A stretch of DNA of 64,000 nt from Streptomyces smaragdinus (GTDB lineage: Bacteria; Actinomycetota; Actinomycetes; Streptomycetales; Streptomycetaceae). The stretch covers positions 248,001 to 312,000 of the forward strand of contig NZ_WEGJ01000002.1 in the NCBI RefSeq assembly GCF_009604385.1. The letters run 5' to 3'. The notes beneath the pieces were generated by a model. The model was not told the DNA's origin and did no database searches. It saw only the letters and a list, made by a program, of their open reading frames with translations. The translations under genes were made by a program, and so were the position numbers. Below, piece by piece: positions 51,771 through 59,926 of this stretch; within the stretch, counting starts at the first letter, position 1, and every line of letters starts with the position of its first letter.

Positions 51771-52298
51771 CTACTCGGCAGCCGCCGAAAGGTCCATCCG
51801 CCATACGTTCGAGCGGATGAAGTGCCCCCTGGGGTACTCGAACTCGCTCTCCTCGACGAACTCGAACTCCGCCTTCCGGCAGACCGCGTTCGACGCGACA
51901 TGATGGACGGAGGGAAAGGCGTGCAGAAAACGATGCCTGCTGTCGGTCTTGGCTTTGCCGACGACCGCCATGGTCGCCGCTACCGCCAGGCCGAGCCCCT
52001 GGAACTCCAGCAGGATCCCGTGGGCCGTCTCATAGGCCGGCTCGCCGCCCCACTCGTGGCGCCAGAAGCCAGTCGACCCCGCCACCTGGCCTTCCGACAG
52101 CAGTACGACCCGGAACATGGTGCCGTTCGCATCGGGGTCGAGATAACGCTGGTGCCGCTCGACGAGCTGTTCCTCGGTCTCCGGGCCGCCGAGGTATTCG
52201 GTCATTTCGGCCGTGTTCGTCTTGCGGAGCAGGTCCAGATCGCCTTCGGACCAGTGTTCGAGGCGCACTTGTGGAGCGTTGGTCGATGCGATGACCAC
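51771..52298 (-). CDS. GNAT family acetyltransferase
   Basis: This is a 175-aa acetyltransferase: APQVRLEHWSEGDLDLLRKT, FRVVLLSEGQVAGSTGFWRH, then a strand ETAHGILLEFQGLGLAVAAT for the acyl-CoA pyrophosphate loop (Q-x-x-G-x-A) and the late AFPSVHHVASNAVCRKAEFE helix. The R/Q-x-x-G-x-G/A loop is atypical (QGLGLA). The acceptor is unknown. GTG start. No obvious operon partner. Confidence 0.85.
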   Translation of the reverse strand: MVIASTNAPQVRLEHWSEGDLDLLRKTNTAEMTEYLGGPETEEQLVERHQRYLDPDANGTMFRVVLLSEGQVAGSTGFWRHEWGGEPAYETAHGILLEFQGLGLAVAATMAVVGKAKTDSRHRFLHAFPSVHHVASNAVCRKAEFEFVEESEFEYPRGHFIRSNVWRMDLSAAAE

Positions 52299-52491
52299 AA
52301 GACAGGGGCGAGGTCTGACATCAGCGCTCAGATGCGAAGCGCGATCCAATTCACCAGCCCCGCGTGCGACCGAACGCATCGGACTTGATCGTCCAGGAGC
52401 TCCCGTCGGCGCAAGACTGCCCTTCAGGCCGGGTGGTCCTACCGGCATCGGTTCTGTGGGCGCCGGAAGGCGGGAGCCGGTGGCGTGACCT

Positions 52492-52845
52492 TCACGTCTC
52501 CATCGGCTCCCGATTGTTGTGCTCCTGCTCCCGCGCCCAGGTATGCGCCCACTCCTCGAGCGGCCGGAGGGCGTCACGGAGTGCTGCTCCCAGCGGGGTG
52601 AGCTCGTAGCCATCGGCCGAGGCGGCGATGATCCCGCTCGACGTGAGTTCGCGGAGCCGCTGGTAGAGAACGCTGGACGACATGCCGTCGCACCGAGCCA
52701 GCAGCGCGCGGGCGCCGAGGGGCCCTCCACGCAGTTCCCAGGTGACTCGCAGCGCCCACCGACGGCCGAACAGGTCCATCGCGGCCATGAGGGGACGGCC
52801 GGTGGCCGATCCGCGAACCGGCGTTCCTGGGCGCGGTGTTGGCAT
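52492..52845 (-). CDS. HxlR family transcriptional regulator
   Basis: This is a 117-aa winged-helix regulator: AAMDLFGRRWALRVTWELRG, GPLGARALLARCDGMSSSVL, YQRLRELTSSGIIAASADGY, ELTPLGAAL. The W-x-L-x-I-L...F-x-x-L...I-S-x-x-x-L-x-x-R-L-x-x-L scaffold is that of HxlR proteins (usually redox or aldehyde sensing). It has one Cys (ARCDG) in the HTH, which could be a redox switch. Divergent from the CMD-NadC operon, with two operator-like repeats between them. Confidence 0.9.
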   Translation of the reverse strand: MPTPRPGTPVRGSATGRPLMAAMDLFGRRWALRVTWELRGGPLGARALLARCDGMSSSVLYQRLRELTSSGIIAASADGYELTPLGAALRDALRPLEEWAHTWAREQEHNNREPMET

Positions 52846-52857
52846 GACCCTCCTTGC

Positions 52858-52908
52858 GTTTCGTAATTCGAAACACTAGCATCCGTCGGGCGTTTCTGAT
52901 TTCGAAAC
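52858..52908. promoter_or_regulatory. Two HxlR-type operators
   Basis: GTTTCG-N5-CGAAAC (52858-52874) and GTTTC-N7-GAAAC (52892-52908) share the same half-site and have centres 34 bases apart, between the divergent HxlR and CMD genes. Confidence 0.7.
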
Positions 52909-52928
52909 GAACTTGAGGGGGAGGGCCG

Positions 52929-53513
52929 ATGCCTCGAATAGCCCTGTTGAACCCGCCGTACACCGACCGGGCCGGTGCACTGCTCGCGCGCATGATGCCC
53001 GGAGAGACCCCGCCGATCGGCCTGTTCCGGATGTTCGCCAGAAACCTCCCCATGGCCGGCGCCATGCACGGATGGGGCCGCTACGAACTGGGCCGGCAGC
53101 TGACCCTGACCATGCGGGAACGCGAGATCGTCATCGACCGGACGTGCGCGCTGTGCGGCTGCGAGTACGAGTGGGGCGTGCACATGATGACGTTCGCCGA
53201 ACGGGTCGGACTCACCCGCGAGCAGGCGGCATCCCTGGTGCACGGCGGCCCCGCCGACGCGTGCTGGACGTCTGAGCGGGAACGGCTGCTCATCCTCGCC
53301 GTCGACGCGCTGCACGAGCGCTCCGACATCGACGACGCGCTGTGGGCACGGCTCGTGCCGGTCTTCGACGAGCTCCAGCTGCTCGATCTGCTCCTGCTGT
53401 GCGGCTGGTACCACGCCGTCAGCTTCGCCGCCCTCGCCACGCGCGTGCCGCACGAGCCCGGCGCGCCGCGCTTCGCCGACTTCCTCCCCAGCGCGACCGG
53501 AACCAACCGCTGA
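52929..53513 (+). CDS. Carboxymuconolactone decarboxylase-family protein
   Basis: This is a 194-aa protein of the CMD/AhpD-like fold. The redox motif is ERCALCGCEYEWGVHMMTFA-like: CALC followed by EYEWGVH, the C-x-x-C...H pattern of alkylhydroperoxidase-type CMD proteins. LARMMPGETPPIGLFRMFAR precedes it. It may be a peroxidase or a decarboxylase/isomerase. First gene of the operon, 20 bases after the second operator; AGGGGGAGG precedes the ATG. The next gene (nadC) starts 30 bases after its stop. Confidence 0.85.
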   Translation: MPRIALLNPPYTDRAGALLARMMPGETPPIGLFRMFARNLPMAGAMHGWGRYELGRQLTLTMREREIVIDRTCALCGCEYEWGVHMMTFAERVGLTREQAASLVHGGPADACWTSERERLLILAVDALHERSDIDDALWARLVPVFDELQLLDLLLLCGWYHAVSFAALATRVPHEPGAPRFADFLPSATGTNR

Positions 53514-53543
53514 GCCCGCCCCATCCGACCGAAAGGACCCCGC

Positions 53544-54416
53544 ATGCAGTTCCCTCGTACGGCAGCCCGCAACGTCGTGACACTCGCGCTCTCCGAAGAC
53601 GTCGCCACCGACGACGTCACCACCCGATGGAGCGTTCCGCCGCAGCAGGAGGCGACGGCAGTCATCATCACCCGCCAACCGGGCCTGGCCGCCGGGATGC
53701 CCCTGGCTGCCGAGGTCTACGCCCGTATCGGCGGCGAAACGCGGATCGCCGAAGTGGTGCCCGACGGCACCCGCCTCGAGGCCGGCGACGTCCTGGCGAC
53801 GATATCCGGACCCGCACACCAGATCATCACCGGCGAACGGACGGTACTGAACCTCCTCCAGCGCCTCTGCGGCATTGCCACACTCACCGACCGGTACGTG
53901 ACTGCCGTACGCGATCTGCCCGTCCGCGTCCTGGACACCCGCAAGACCGCCCCGGGACTTCGGCTGCTGGACAAGTACGCGGTCGCCGCAGGCGGCGGGC
54001 ACAACCACCGGCTGGACCTCGGCGCCATGGTGCTCCTCAAGGAGAACCACATCGCGGCCGCCGGCGGCGTCACCGCCGCCATCGAAAGCGTCCGCAAGAA
54101 CATGGCGACGGAGGGCAAGACCCTGGCCATCGAGGTGGAGGTGGCCACGCTCGACCAAGCCCGGGAAGCGCTGCGGGCCGAGCCGCAGTGGATCATGCTC
54201 GACAACATGACGGTGCTACAGCTGGCCGAAGCCGTCCGCCTCCGGCGCGAACTGGCCCCCGAATCCGGCGTCAAGCTGGAGGCCTCAGGCACGATCACCC
54301 TCGACGACCTGCGCCCCGTCGCGGAAACCGGCGTCGACGCCGTGTCCGTCGGCGCTCTGACCCACAGCGCACCGGCCATGGACCTGAGCATGCTGCTGAG
54401 CATTACCCAACCCTGA
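53544..54416 (+). CDS. nadC: Nicotinate-nucleotide pyrophosphorylase (quinolinate phosphoribosyltransferase)
   Basis: This full-length 290-aa NadC converts quinolinate and PRPP to nicotinate mononucleotide, CO2 and PPi. Catalytic/PRPP motifs are intact: ERTVLNLLQRLCGIATLT, the DTRKTAPGLRLLDKYAVAAG block with GGGHNHRLDLGAMVLLKENH, EVEVATLDQA, and the C-terminal LEASGTITLDDLRPVAETGV, DAVSVGALTHSA. It is not linked to nadA or nadB; instead it sits in a four-gene operon with CMD, DUF1330 and PhzF genes, so it is probably a paralogue used by a pathway other than basal NAD synthesis. AAGGA precedes the ATG. Confidence 0.93.
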   Translation: MQFPRTAARNVVTLALSEDVATDDVTTRWSVPPQQEATAVIITRQPGLAAGMPLAAEVYARIGGETRIAEVVPDGTRLEAGDVLATISGPAHQIITGERTVLNLLQRLCGIATLTDRYVTAVRDLPVRVLDTRKTAPGLRLLDKYAVAAGGGHNHRLDLGAMVLLKENHIAAAGGVTAAIESVRKNMATEGKTLAIEVEVATLDQAREALRAEPQWIMLDNMTVLQLAEAVRLRRELAPESGVKLEASGTITLDDLRPVAETGVDAVSVGALTHSAPAMDLSMLLSITQP

Positions 54417-54474
54417 ATCGTTCGCTCGAGGTAAGTCCGAAACCGGACGCGCTCCCACGAACACCGGAGGTCCC

Positions 54475-54768
54475 GTGCCCAAGGGCTACTGGGTGAGTTC
54501 CTACCGCACCATTCCCGACCCGGAAGAGCTGGCCACCTACAACAAGCTGGCCGGTCAGGCCGTCCGGATCGCGGGCGGCCGGACCCTCGCCCGCGGCGGT
54601 CGGACCGCCGCATACGACGCCGGAATCGCCGGACGCACCGTCCTGGTCGAGTTCGACAGCTTCGAGCAGGCCGTCGCGGCACGCGAGAGCGACGCCTACC
54701 AGGAGGCGTTGGCCGCCCTCTCCGACGGCATCGAGCGCGACTTCCGCATCATTGAGGGCATCGACTGA
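54475..54768 (+). CDS. DUF1330 protein
   Basis: This 97-aa protein has the ferredoxin-like dimeric alpha/beta-barrel fold of DUF1330: PKGYWVSSYRTIPDPEELAT, VRIAGGRTLARGGRTAAYDA, RTVLVEFDSFEQAVAARESD, AYQEALAALSDGIERDFRII. That is the standard order of the family. GTG start with CCGGAGG upstream. It is between nadC and phzF in the operon. DUF1330 proteins are thought to be small enzymes or binding proteins acting on small metabolites. Confidence 0.88.
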   Translation: MPKGYWVSSYRTIPDPEELATYNKLAGQAVRIAGGRTLARGGRTAAYDAGIAGRTVLVEFDSFEQAVAARESDAYQEALAALSDGIERDFRIIEGID

Positions 54769-54781
54769 CCGAGGAGCCCCG

Positions 54782-55651
54782 ATGCCCTGGCCGAATGTCA
54801 CGCTGGTCGACGCATGCGTACGCCGCGACGGCCGGGGCGGCAGCCCCACAGCCGTAACCGACGACGACCCGGCGGCGACAGACGCGGACCGACGCGCCGT
54901 CGCCGCCGCGACCGGCACCTCGCACACGGCGTTCCTCGGCCCCGGGCGTACGCCGGACGGCGCCCGCCCGGTCCGGTTCTTCACCGCCACCGCCGAACTG
55001 CCCGGCTGCGGCCACGGCACCGTCGCCGCACAGGCCGTCCGGCTGACCCGCACCGGACTGGACGAGCTGAACGACCGCCAGCACACCGGCGGCCGCACGT
55101 TCGACACCACCGTGATCCGCCGCCCCACCGGCATCGAGGTCTGGTTCGACCAGGGCCTCGTAGCGCTGCGCCATCCGGCACCGGACGAGCGCGCCGCGAT
55201 TGCCGCCGCGCTCGAGCTCACCACGGACGATCCGCACCCGACCGACGCACCACGGATCGCCTCACCCGGCGCACCACGCATGCTGGTCCCGGTCCGCGAC
55301 CGCTCGGCGCTGCTCCGACTCCGCCCACACCTCGGCAGGCTGAAAGCGGAATGCCGGCGGTACGGGCTCCTCGGCTGCTTCGTGTACGTGCCGCCGGTGG
55401 GCGACCGACCGGGCGCGGCGCGGATGTTCGCGCCGGCGATCGGCGTCGACGAGGACGTCGCCAACGCCAACAGCACCGGCTGCCTGGCCGCCCATCTCCT
55501 CGACGCGACAGGGGCGCAGACCCTCGCGATCGAGGTGGAACAGGGCGACACCCTCGGCCGTCCGGCCGGCGTGCTCGCCTCGGCCAGACGCGGGCCGACG
55601 GGCATCACGACCCGGGTCGGCGGGCTGGCGGTGGTCCGCAAGCGACTCTGA
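54782..55651 (+). CDS. PhzF family isomerase/epimerase
   Basis: This is a 289-aa protein with the two-domain diaminopimelate epimerase fold. VTLVDACVRRDGRGGSPTAV replaces the usual F..VDAF....GNPAAV, and a TGTSHTAFL segment and TAELPGCGHGTVAAQAVRLT (normally E.pfcGHaTlaaa) follow; the C-terminal half has FVYVPPVGD, FAPAIGVDEDVANANSTGCL (G-S/N-A/S-T-G). The catalytic Glu of PhzF (in the S-E-T segment) is not clearly conserved (GTSHTAF), so the chemistry may differ. Last gene of the operon, GAGGAG nine bases before its ATG. Confidence 0.85.
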   Translation: MPWPNVTLVDACVRRDGRGGSPTAVTDDDPAATDADRRAVAAATGTSHTAFLGPGRTPDGARPVRFFTATAELPGCGHGTVAAQAVRLTRTGLDELNDRQHTGGRTFDTTVIRRPTGIEVWFDQGLVALRHPAPDERAAIAAALELTTDDPHPTDAPRIASPGAPRMLVPVRDRSALLRLRPHLGRLKAECRRYGLLGCFVYVPPVGDRPGAARMFAPAIGVDEDVANANSTGCLAAHLLDATGAQTLAIEVEQGDTLGRPAGVLASARRGPTGITTRVGGLAVVRKRL

Positions 55652-55729
55652 GGCGGACGACTCCCGGGCGTGATCCGCCGACCGGCTCGCGCCCTGGCGC
55701 CGGTCTTGGCCCGGGCGGTGGTCCGCCGA

Positions 55730-56296
55730 TTACTCCTTCCCGCGATGCACGTGCGCGTGCTGCCCGTCCCGGTCGAAGATCATCAACAGCTCCGCCGGCC
55801 CATCGACCGCCACGAACGCGTGCGGAGTCATGGTCGCGAACTCGGCCGCCTCCCCGGCCTCGACGATGATCTCGCGATCCCCGAGCAGCAGCAGAAGCCG
55901 CCCGCTGAGCACGAACAGCCAGTCGTGCCCGGGGTGCACACGCTGCTGCGGCCGGGCCGCCGTCGGCTCGACCAGCATCTTCACCGCCACCGTGCTGCTG
56001 TCCGGCCTGCTCAGCGCCCACGTCGTACGCCCCCCGATGCGGCTCGGCGCGGGGCGGATGACCACGTCGTCGTCGCCGCTCACGTCGAGCAGTGCGTCCA
56101 GGCCGACCTGGAGGCCGGTGGCGAGCGGGAGCAGTACGTCGAGGCTGATCGTGCGCTTCCCGGTCTCGACGCGGCTGATCGTCGACGGGCTGAGGTTGGT
56201 GCGTGCGGCGAGTTCGTCGAGGGAGAGCCCGAGCGTGGTGCGCAGGCTGCGCAGCCGGGTACGGACGACGTGCTCGATGTCGGCGAGTTGGCTCAC
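55730..56296 (-). CDS. XRE-cupin transcriptional regulator
   Basis: This is a 188-aa regulator. The HTH (RTRLRSLRTTLGLSLDELAA, RTNLSPSTISRVETGKRTIS) is followed by a cupin domain (about 100-185: RVHPGHDWLFVLSGRLLLLL, GEAAEFATMTPHAFVAVDGP). It is a small-molecule-sensing repressor. GTG start; an earlier GTG 6 bases upstream would also be in frame. It is divergent from the thioredoxin-reductase/methyltransferase fusion gene, and a dyad directly overlaps its 5' end region. Confidence 0.9.
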   Translation of the reverse strand: MSQLADIEHVVRTRLRSLRTTLGLSLDELAARTNLSPSTISRVETGKRTISLDVLLPLATGLQVGLDALLDVSGDDDVVIRPAPSRIGGRTTWALSRPDSSTVAVKMLVEPTAARPQQRVHPGHDWLFVLSGRLLLLLGDREIIVEAGEAAEFATMTPHAFVAVDGPAELLMIFDRDGQHAHVHRGKE

Positions 56297-56300
56297 GTTC

Positions 56301-56325
56301 ACTCCTTGCGGATTCTGCAAGGAGT
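56301..56325. promoter_or_regulatory. Dyad operator for the XRE-cupin regulator
   Basis: ACTCCTTGC-N7-GCAAGGAGT, a perfect 9-bp inverted repeat, lies 5 bases from the XRE-cupin GTG and 38 bases from the fusion gene ATG. AGGAGT recurs 10-15 bases to the right. Confidence 0.75.
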
Positions 56326-56362
56326 CTGGCACATAACGCCAGGAGTTTCTACGGTGGAGAAC

Positions 56363-57943
56363 ATGAGCCATCACCACACCGCCCCGCCCACCGTCCGCCA
56401 CTGCGACGTAGCCGTCATCGGCGGATCCGCCGCCGGCCTCGCCACCGCCCTGCAGCTCGGCCGCCAGCGCCGGTCGGTGATCGTGATCGACTCCGGCGAG
56501 CCCCGTAACGCACCCGCGGCCCACATGCACAGCTTCCTGGGACGCGACGGCACGGATCCCGCGGAGCTGCTCGCCGCCGGCCGCGCGGACGTACGCCGCT
56601 ACGGGGGCGAGGTGCTGTCCGGCCGCGCCGTACGGGTGGCCCGGGACGGCGAGCGCTTCGTCGTCGAGCTCGCCGAGGGTACCTCCGTCGCCGCCCGCCG
56701 CATCGTCGTGGCGACCGGTCTGGCCGACGAGCTCCCCGAGGTCGGGGGACTGGCGGACCACTGGGGCCGGGCGGTGATCCACTGCCCGTTCTGCCACGGC
56801 TACGAGGTACGCGACCAGCGCCTGGTCCAGCTCGTCACCCACCCGACGGGGCTGCACGTCACGCCGCTGCTGCGCCAGCTGACCGCGGACCTGACCGTAC
56901 TGATCGCGGACGGCGTCGAGGCCGACGAGTCCGAGGTCCGCACCCTGACGTCCGCGGGTGTCGATGTCCGCGTCGCCACCACGGCACGACGTGTCCGCAC
57001 CGACGCCGACGGCCGGCTGACCGGGGTCGAGCTGGCCGACGGCTCACGGCTCGACGCCGACGCGCTGCTCGTCGCGCCGCGCTTCCGCCCCCGGGCCGAG
57101 CCGTTCGCCGACCTCGGGCTGCATCCCACCGCGCACCCGACCGGCACGGGCGAGGTGATCGAGGCCGACGCCATGGGCGCCACCGCCGTCGACGGGGTCT
57201 ACGCGGTCGGCAGCATCACCGATCCCGGCCAGCAGGTGCTCATGGCCGCCGCCCACGGCAGCCGCGTCGGCGGCGCCGTCGCGATGAGCCTGGCCGCCGA
57301 GGACGTACACACCGCGGCCCGCCCGTCCGGCACCGCCACAGACTGGGATCACCGCTACTCCGGCGACCCCGTCTGGAGCGGCAACCCGAACGGCTCCCTG
57401 GTCGCGGAGGCGACCGGCCTGCCCGCCGGCCGCGCCCTCGACGTCGGCGCCGGCGAGGGCGGCGACGCGATCTGGCTGGCCGAGCAGGGCTGGGAGGTGA
57501 CCGCGACGGACATCTCCTCGCGCGCGCTCGACCGTATCCGCGCCGAGGCCGAGCGGCGCGACCTGACCGTCACGTGCGAGGCGGCCGACGCCAACGCCCG
57601 GGAGCCGTTCGCCCGGGGCGGGTTCGACCTCGTCTCGGCGTCGTACGCGTCGATCCCGCGCACACCCGACCTGCGCGGCGTCCACAACGTGCTCGACGCC
57701 GTCGCTCCCGGCGGTTCGCTGGTCATCCTCAGCCACGACCTCGAGGCGATGCGCGACCCGCAGCACGGTCATCGCCCGTTCGACCCGGACGCCTACGTGC
57801 ACATCGACGACTTCGTGACGGCGATCAAGGCCGAGGCCGGCTGGACCATCGAGGCCGACGACAAGCGCCACCGCCCCCCGGGCTCGGCCAGCGCGGCCCA
57901 CCACGTCCACGACCGGGTACTGCGCGCCCGCCGGGCGAGCTGA
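56363..57943 (+). CDS. FAD-dependent thioredoxin reductase-like/methyltransferase fusion
   Basis: This is a 526-aa bifunctional protein. Residues about 10-315 are a pyridine nucleotide-disulfide oxidoreductase: DVAVIGGSAAGLATALQLGR (FAD), a redox CPFCHGYEV, and VDGVYAVGSITDPGQQVLMA. Residues about 325-526 are a class I methyltransferase: GRALDVGAGEGGDAIWLAEQ, GWEVTATDISSRALDRIRAE, and APGGSLVILSHD. Such fusions occur in actinobacteria; they may reduce and methylate a disulfide or thiol-containing natural product, or act in tellurite or thiol resistance. GGTGGAG precedes the ATG. It is divergent from an XRE-cupin repressor. Confidence 0.9.
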   Translation: MSHHHTAPPTVRHCDVAVIGGSAAGLATALQLGRQRRSVIVIDSGEPRNAPAAHMHSFLGRDGTDPAELLAAGRADVRRYGGEVLSGRAVRVARDGERFVVELAEGTSVAARRIVVATGLADELPEVGGLADHWGRAVIHCPFCHGYEVRDQRLVQLVTHPTGLHVTPLLRQLTADLTVLIADGVEADESEVRTLTSAGVDVRVATTARRVRTDADGRLTGVELADGSRLDADALLVAPRFRPRAEPFADLGLHPTAHPTGTGEVIEADAMGATAVDGVYAVGSITDPGQQVLMAAAHGSRVGGAVAMSLAAEDVHTAARPSGTATDWDHRYSGDPVWSGNPNGSLVAEATGLPAGRALDVGAGEGGDAIWLAEQGWEVTATDISSRALDRIRAEAERRDLTVTCEAADANAREPFARGGFDLVSASYASIPRTPDLRGVHNVLDAVAPGGSLVILSHDLEAMRDPQHGHRPFDPDAYVHIDDFVTAIKAEAGWTIEADDKRHRPPGSASAAHHVHDRVLRARRAS

Positions 57944-58110
57944 GCCGACGCGTAACACCGTCCATCGACTCCCGTTCCATCAGCTCGCCTCCCCTGCGTC
58001 ACGTGCCCGGGGGCCTGCCGGAGTACGGCCGGTCCCCGGGGTGCTCGTGCGTGTCCGGGCCGGACAGCGCTCGAAGCAGCCGGGCTCGCGGGCCTCGGTG
58101 CGGAGAGAGA

Positions 58111-58183
58111 CGACGAGGGCAGGATTCGAACCTGCGTCCACCCGGGATCAGAGCCGGGCGCTCCTCCGCAGAGCTTCCTCGTC
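58111..58183 (-). tRNA. tRNA with an 8-nt anticodon loop (non-canonical)
   Basis: On the minus strand a full cloverleaf can be drawn: acceptor GACGAGG with CCTCGTC, D-stem GCTC/GAGC, anticodon stem CCCGG/CCGGG closing CTCTGATC, variable region TGGAC, T-arm GCAGG-TTCGAAT-CCTGC, and a discriminator G. The T-arm and acceptor are canonical. The D-loop is short (7 nt) and position 8 is A. The anticodon loop has 8 bases if all five stem pairs form; a 7-base loop with CUG (Gln) would require a C-C mismatch. CCA is not encoded. A sound promoter lies upstream. Confidence 0.7.
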
Positions 58184-58192
58184 GCCACCGTG

Positions 58193-58221
58193 ATGATTGC
58201 CTGGGCCGCTGTGCGGGTCAA
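58193..58221 (-). promoter_or_regulatory. Promoter of the tRNA gene
   Basis: On the minus strand TTGACC (58221-58216) and AATCAT (58198-58193) are spaced by 17 bases, and the tRNA 5' end is 9 bases beyond the -10. This supports transcription of the tRNA. Confidence 0.6.
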
Positions 58222-58261
58222 CTGATTTGCCGGGGCGGCTACGTACGGGGATTACCGCCGG

Positions 58262-59635
58262 TCACGTCCACTCCTGAACGGCAGCACGCTGCTCCCTGCC
58301 GGAGAAGACTCCGGCCGAACGGAGAGCACTGGCCATGAGCGGGTCGGCGACGGCAACTCCGTGCACCAACTCGGGTGTCCGCCGGAAGGCGACGGCCTCA
58401 GCCGCCGGCCTGGGAGCCGTCCAGCCGCCGGCTGTCGGGTCCACCCGATGCCGGGCGCAGGCTGCTCGGACGAGCGAACGTGTGCATTCCTTCTCACCCC
58501 GGAGCACTTCCCAGGGCAGAGGAAGGTCTGCCCAGACGTAGGTGTCCGGGTGCAGTCCGCCGCCGCTCATACGGTGCCAGTACGCCACGTCGGCCGCCAT
58601 GAGGCGGGGCACCTTGCCCGGGCAGATCCGATCCAGGATCTCGTCCTGCCCCAGCTCGGTCAGCAGCGCGAACCAGTGGGCCCGGGCGGTGTTCCATGCC
58701 TGTGCGGCCTGATTCCACGTCGACGAGTCATCGCCCCGGCGCACGATCATCGTGTCGCGTTCCAGCGGATGCCGGTTCCAGGCGTCTTCCAGCAGGCCGG
58801 CGACCTGGCGCAGGAATCCGTTCCATCGAACAAGGAGCCGGGTGAGGTCCTGGTCAGTCACCTGGGCCAGGACTTCAGCTGTGGGATGCACATGCGCGAC
58901 CGCGTACCAACAGGCCTGCTCGGGGCGCTTCGCCAGGCGCTGGAACAGGGCCTCGGCGACCTCGTCGAAGATCTGACGCTGCCGGCCATTCGTGAAGACG
59001 CTGCGCATGTAGCCGCGCGCCGTGACGTAGGCGATGAAGGCCGCCGTGTCCGGGTCCGTGGCGAACAGCTCGTACGGCAGGACGTGGGCGAGGGCGCCTT
59101 TGCCGGTGATGACGACTTCGCGTCGACGCTGCTCGTGGATGAGCCGGGCCAGTTTGGCTTCCATCCGGCGCAGCAGTCGGAAACGCTTGTTGTACTGGCG
59201 TTTGGACATCTCCCCGAGGCCCACCGCCGTGCGCTCGGTCCGGTTGAGGCGGTCCATGCCGAAGTCGTTCTGCCCGTACGAGCGGCCGATCTCCTCACCC
59301 GCCCGCCGGATCACAACCTCGATCCGGGCCGGATCCTTCCCGGCATCGCCGGGAAGGCTCGACACGCTCGTGAACAGGTCTGCCATTCGGGCAAGCTGAC
59401 GCTGTGCGCCGACCGGACGGGCGAATTCCTCCCGCATCGAGGTATAGCCGTGCCAGAGGTTGCGCAGCGAGTGCTCAGCAGCCTTGGCAAGCGCCTCCTC
59501 GGTCGCCGTATCGAGGTCAGTGCCTTGGGCGGCGTAAAGGTCCTGGATGAGCTGGGCCACATCTTCCGGACGCTTGCGCAGCGTCAGGGATGCGTGCAGT
59601 TCGCGGAGGAGCTGTTCGAATGTGGCCGACGGCAT
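58262..59635 (-). CDS. Large uncharacterised protein
   Basis: This is a 457-aa cytoplasmic protein with no signal or membrane segment and no family I can name. It is mostly helical. Notable segments are a helical start (FEQLLRELHASLTLRKRPED), GEEIGRSYGQNDFGMDRLNR, a strongly basic run (QYNKRFRLLRRMEAKLARLI), HEQRRREVVITGKGALAHVL, and late WYAVAHVHPTAEVLAQV and PWEVLRGEKECTRSLVRAAC. The basic region suggests nucleic-acid contact. GGGTGAG precedes the ATG at 59635. It sits alone upstream of a tRNA gene, a typical place for accessory or defence genes, but no such function is shown. Confidence 0.7.
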   Translation of the reverse strand: MPSATFEQLLRELHASLTLRKRPEDVAQLIQDLYAAQGTDLDTATEEALAKAAEHSLRNLWHGYTSMREEFARPVGAQRQLARMADLFTSVSSLPGDAGKDPARIEVVIRRAGEEIGRSYGQNDFGMDRLNRTERTAVGLGEMSKRQYNKRFRLLRRMEAKLARLIHEQRRREVVITGKGALAHVLPYELFATDPDTAAFIAYVTARGYMRSVFTNGRQRQIFDEVAEALFQRLAKRPEQACWYAVAHVHPTAEVLAQVTDQDLTRLLVRWNGFLRQVAGLLEDAWNRHPLERDTMIVRRGDDSSTWNQAAQAWNTARAHWFALLTELGQDEILDRICPGKVPRLMAADVAYWHRMSGGGLHPDTYVWADLPLPWEVLRGEKECTRSLVRAACARHRVDPTAGGWTAPRPAAEAVAFRRTPELVHGVAVADPLMASALRSAGVFSGREQRAAVQEWT

Positions 59636-59926
59636 GAGTCTCACCCTGTCATCCCCACGACCAGGTCTCCACTGCTTATCAGCGCGTCACAGTCATAGAA
59701 CGAGCCACGGAGCGTTGATCGCGGCGAACTCTTCGATGGCCGGCCTTGAATCCGAATGGGGCGTCGTCTACTACGAATTCCGGTCCTGCTGCCGCTGACC
59801 AGGCAGTTTCAATTGGATTCGAAAGTTATGGAGGCCGATCGCGGAACGCTGCGATGCTCGCGGTGCCCCGGCTCCCGCCGAGGAAGAGACAGCTCCCCAG
59901 CTCCATGACACGAAGGAGATCCGCCC
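59636..59926. other. Intergenic stretch with promoter of the DUF2690 gene
   Basis: About 290 bases, AT-richer near 59800-59840. No gene seen. GGAG lies 10 bases upstream of the next start. Confidence 0.4.

Noticed and set aside
55670..56362. N-terminal extension of the thioredoxin reductase-like fusion
   Set aside because: The upstream part is antisense to the XRE-cupin regulator; ATG 56363 has GGTGGAG and the FAD motif follows at once.
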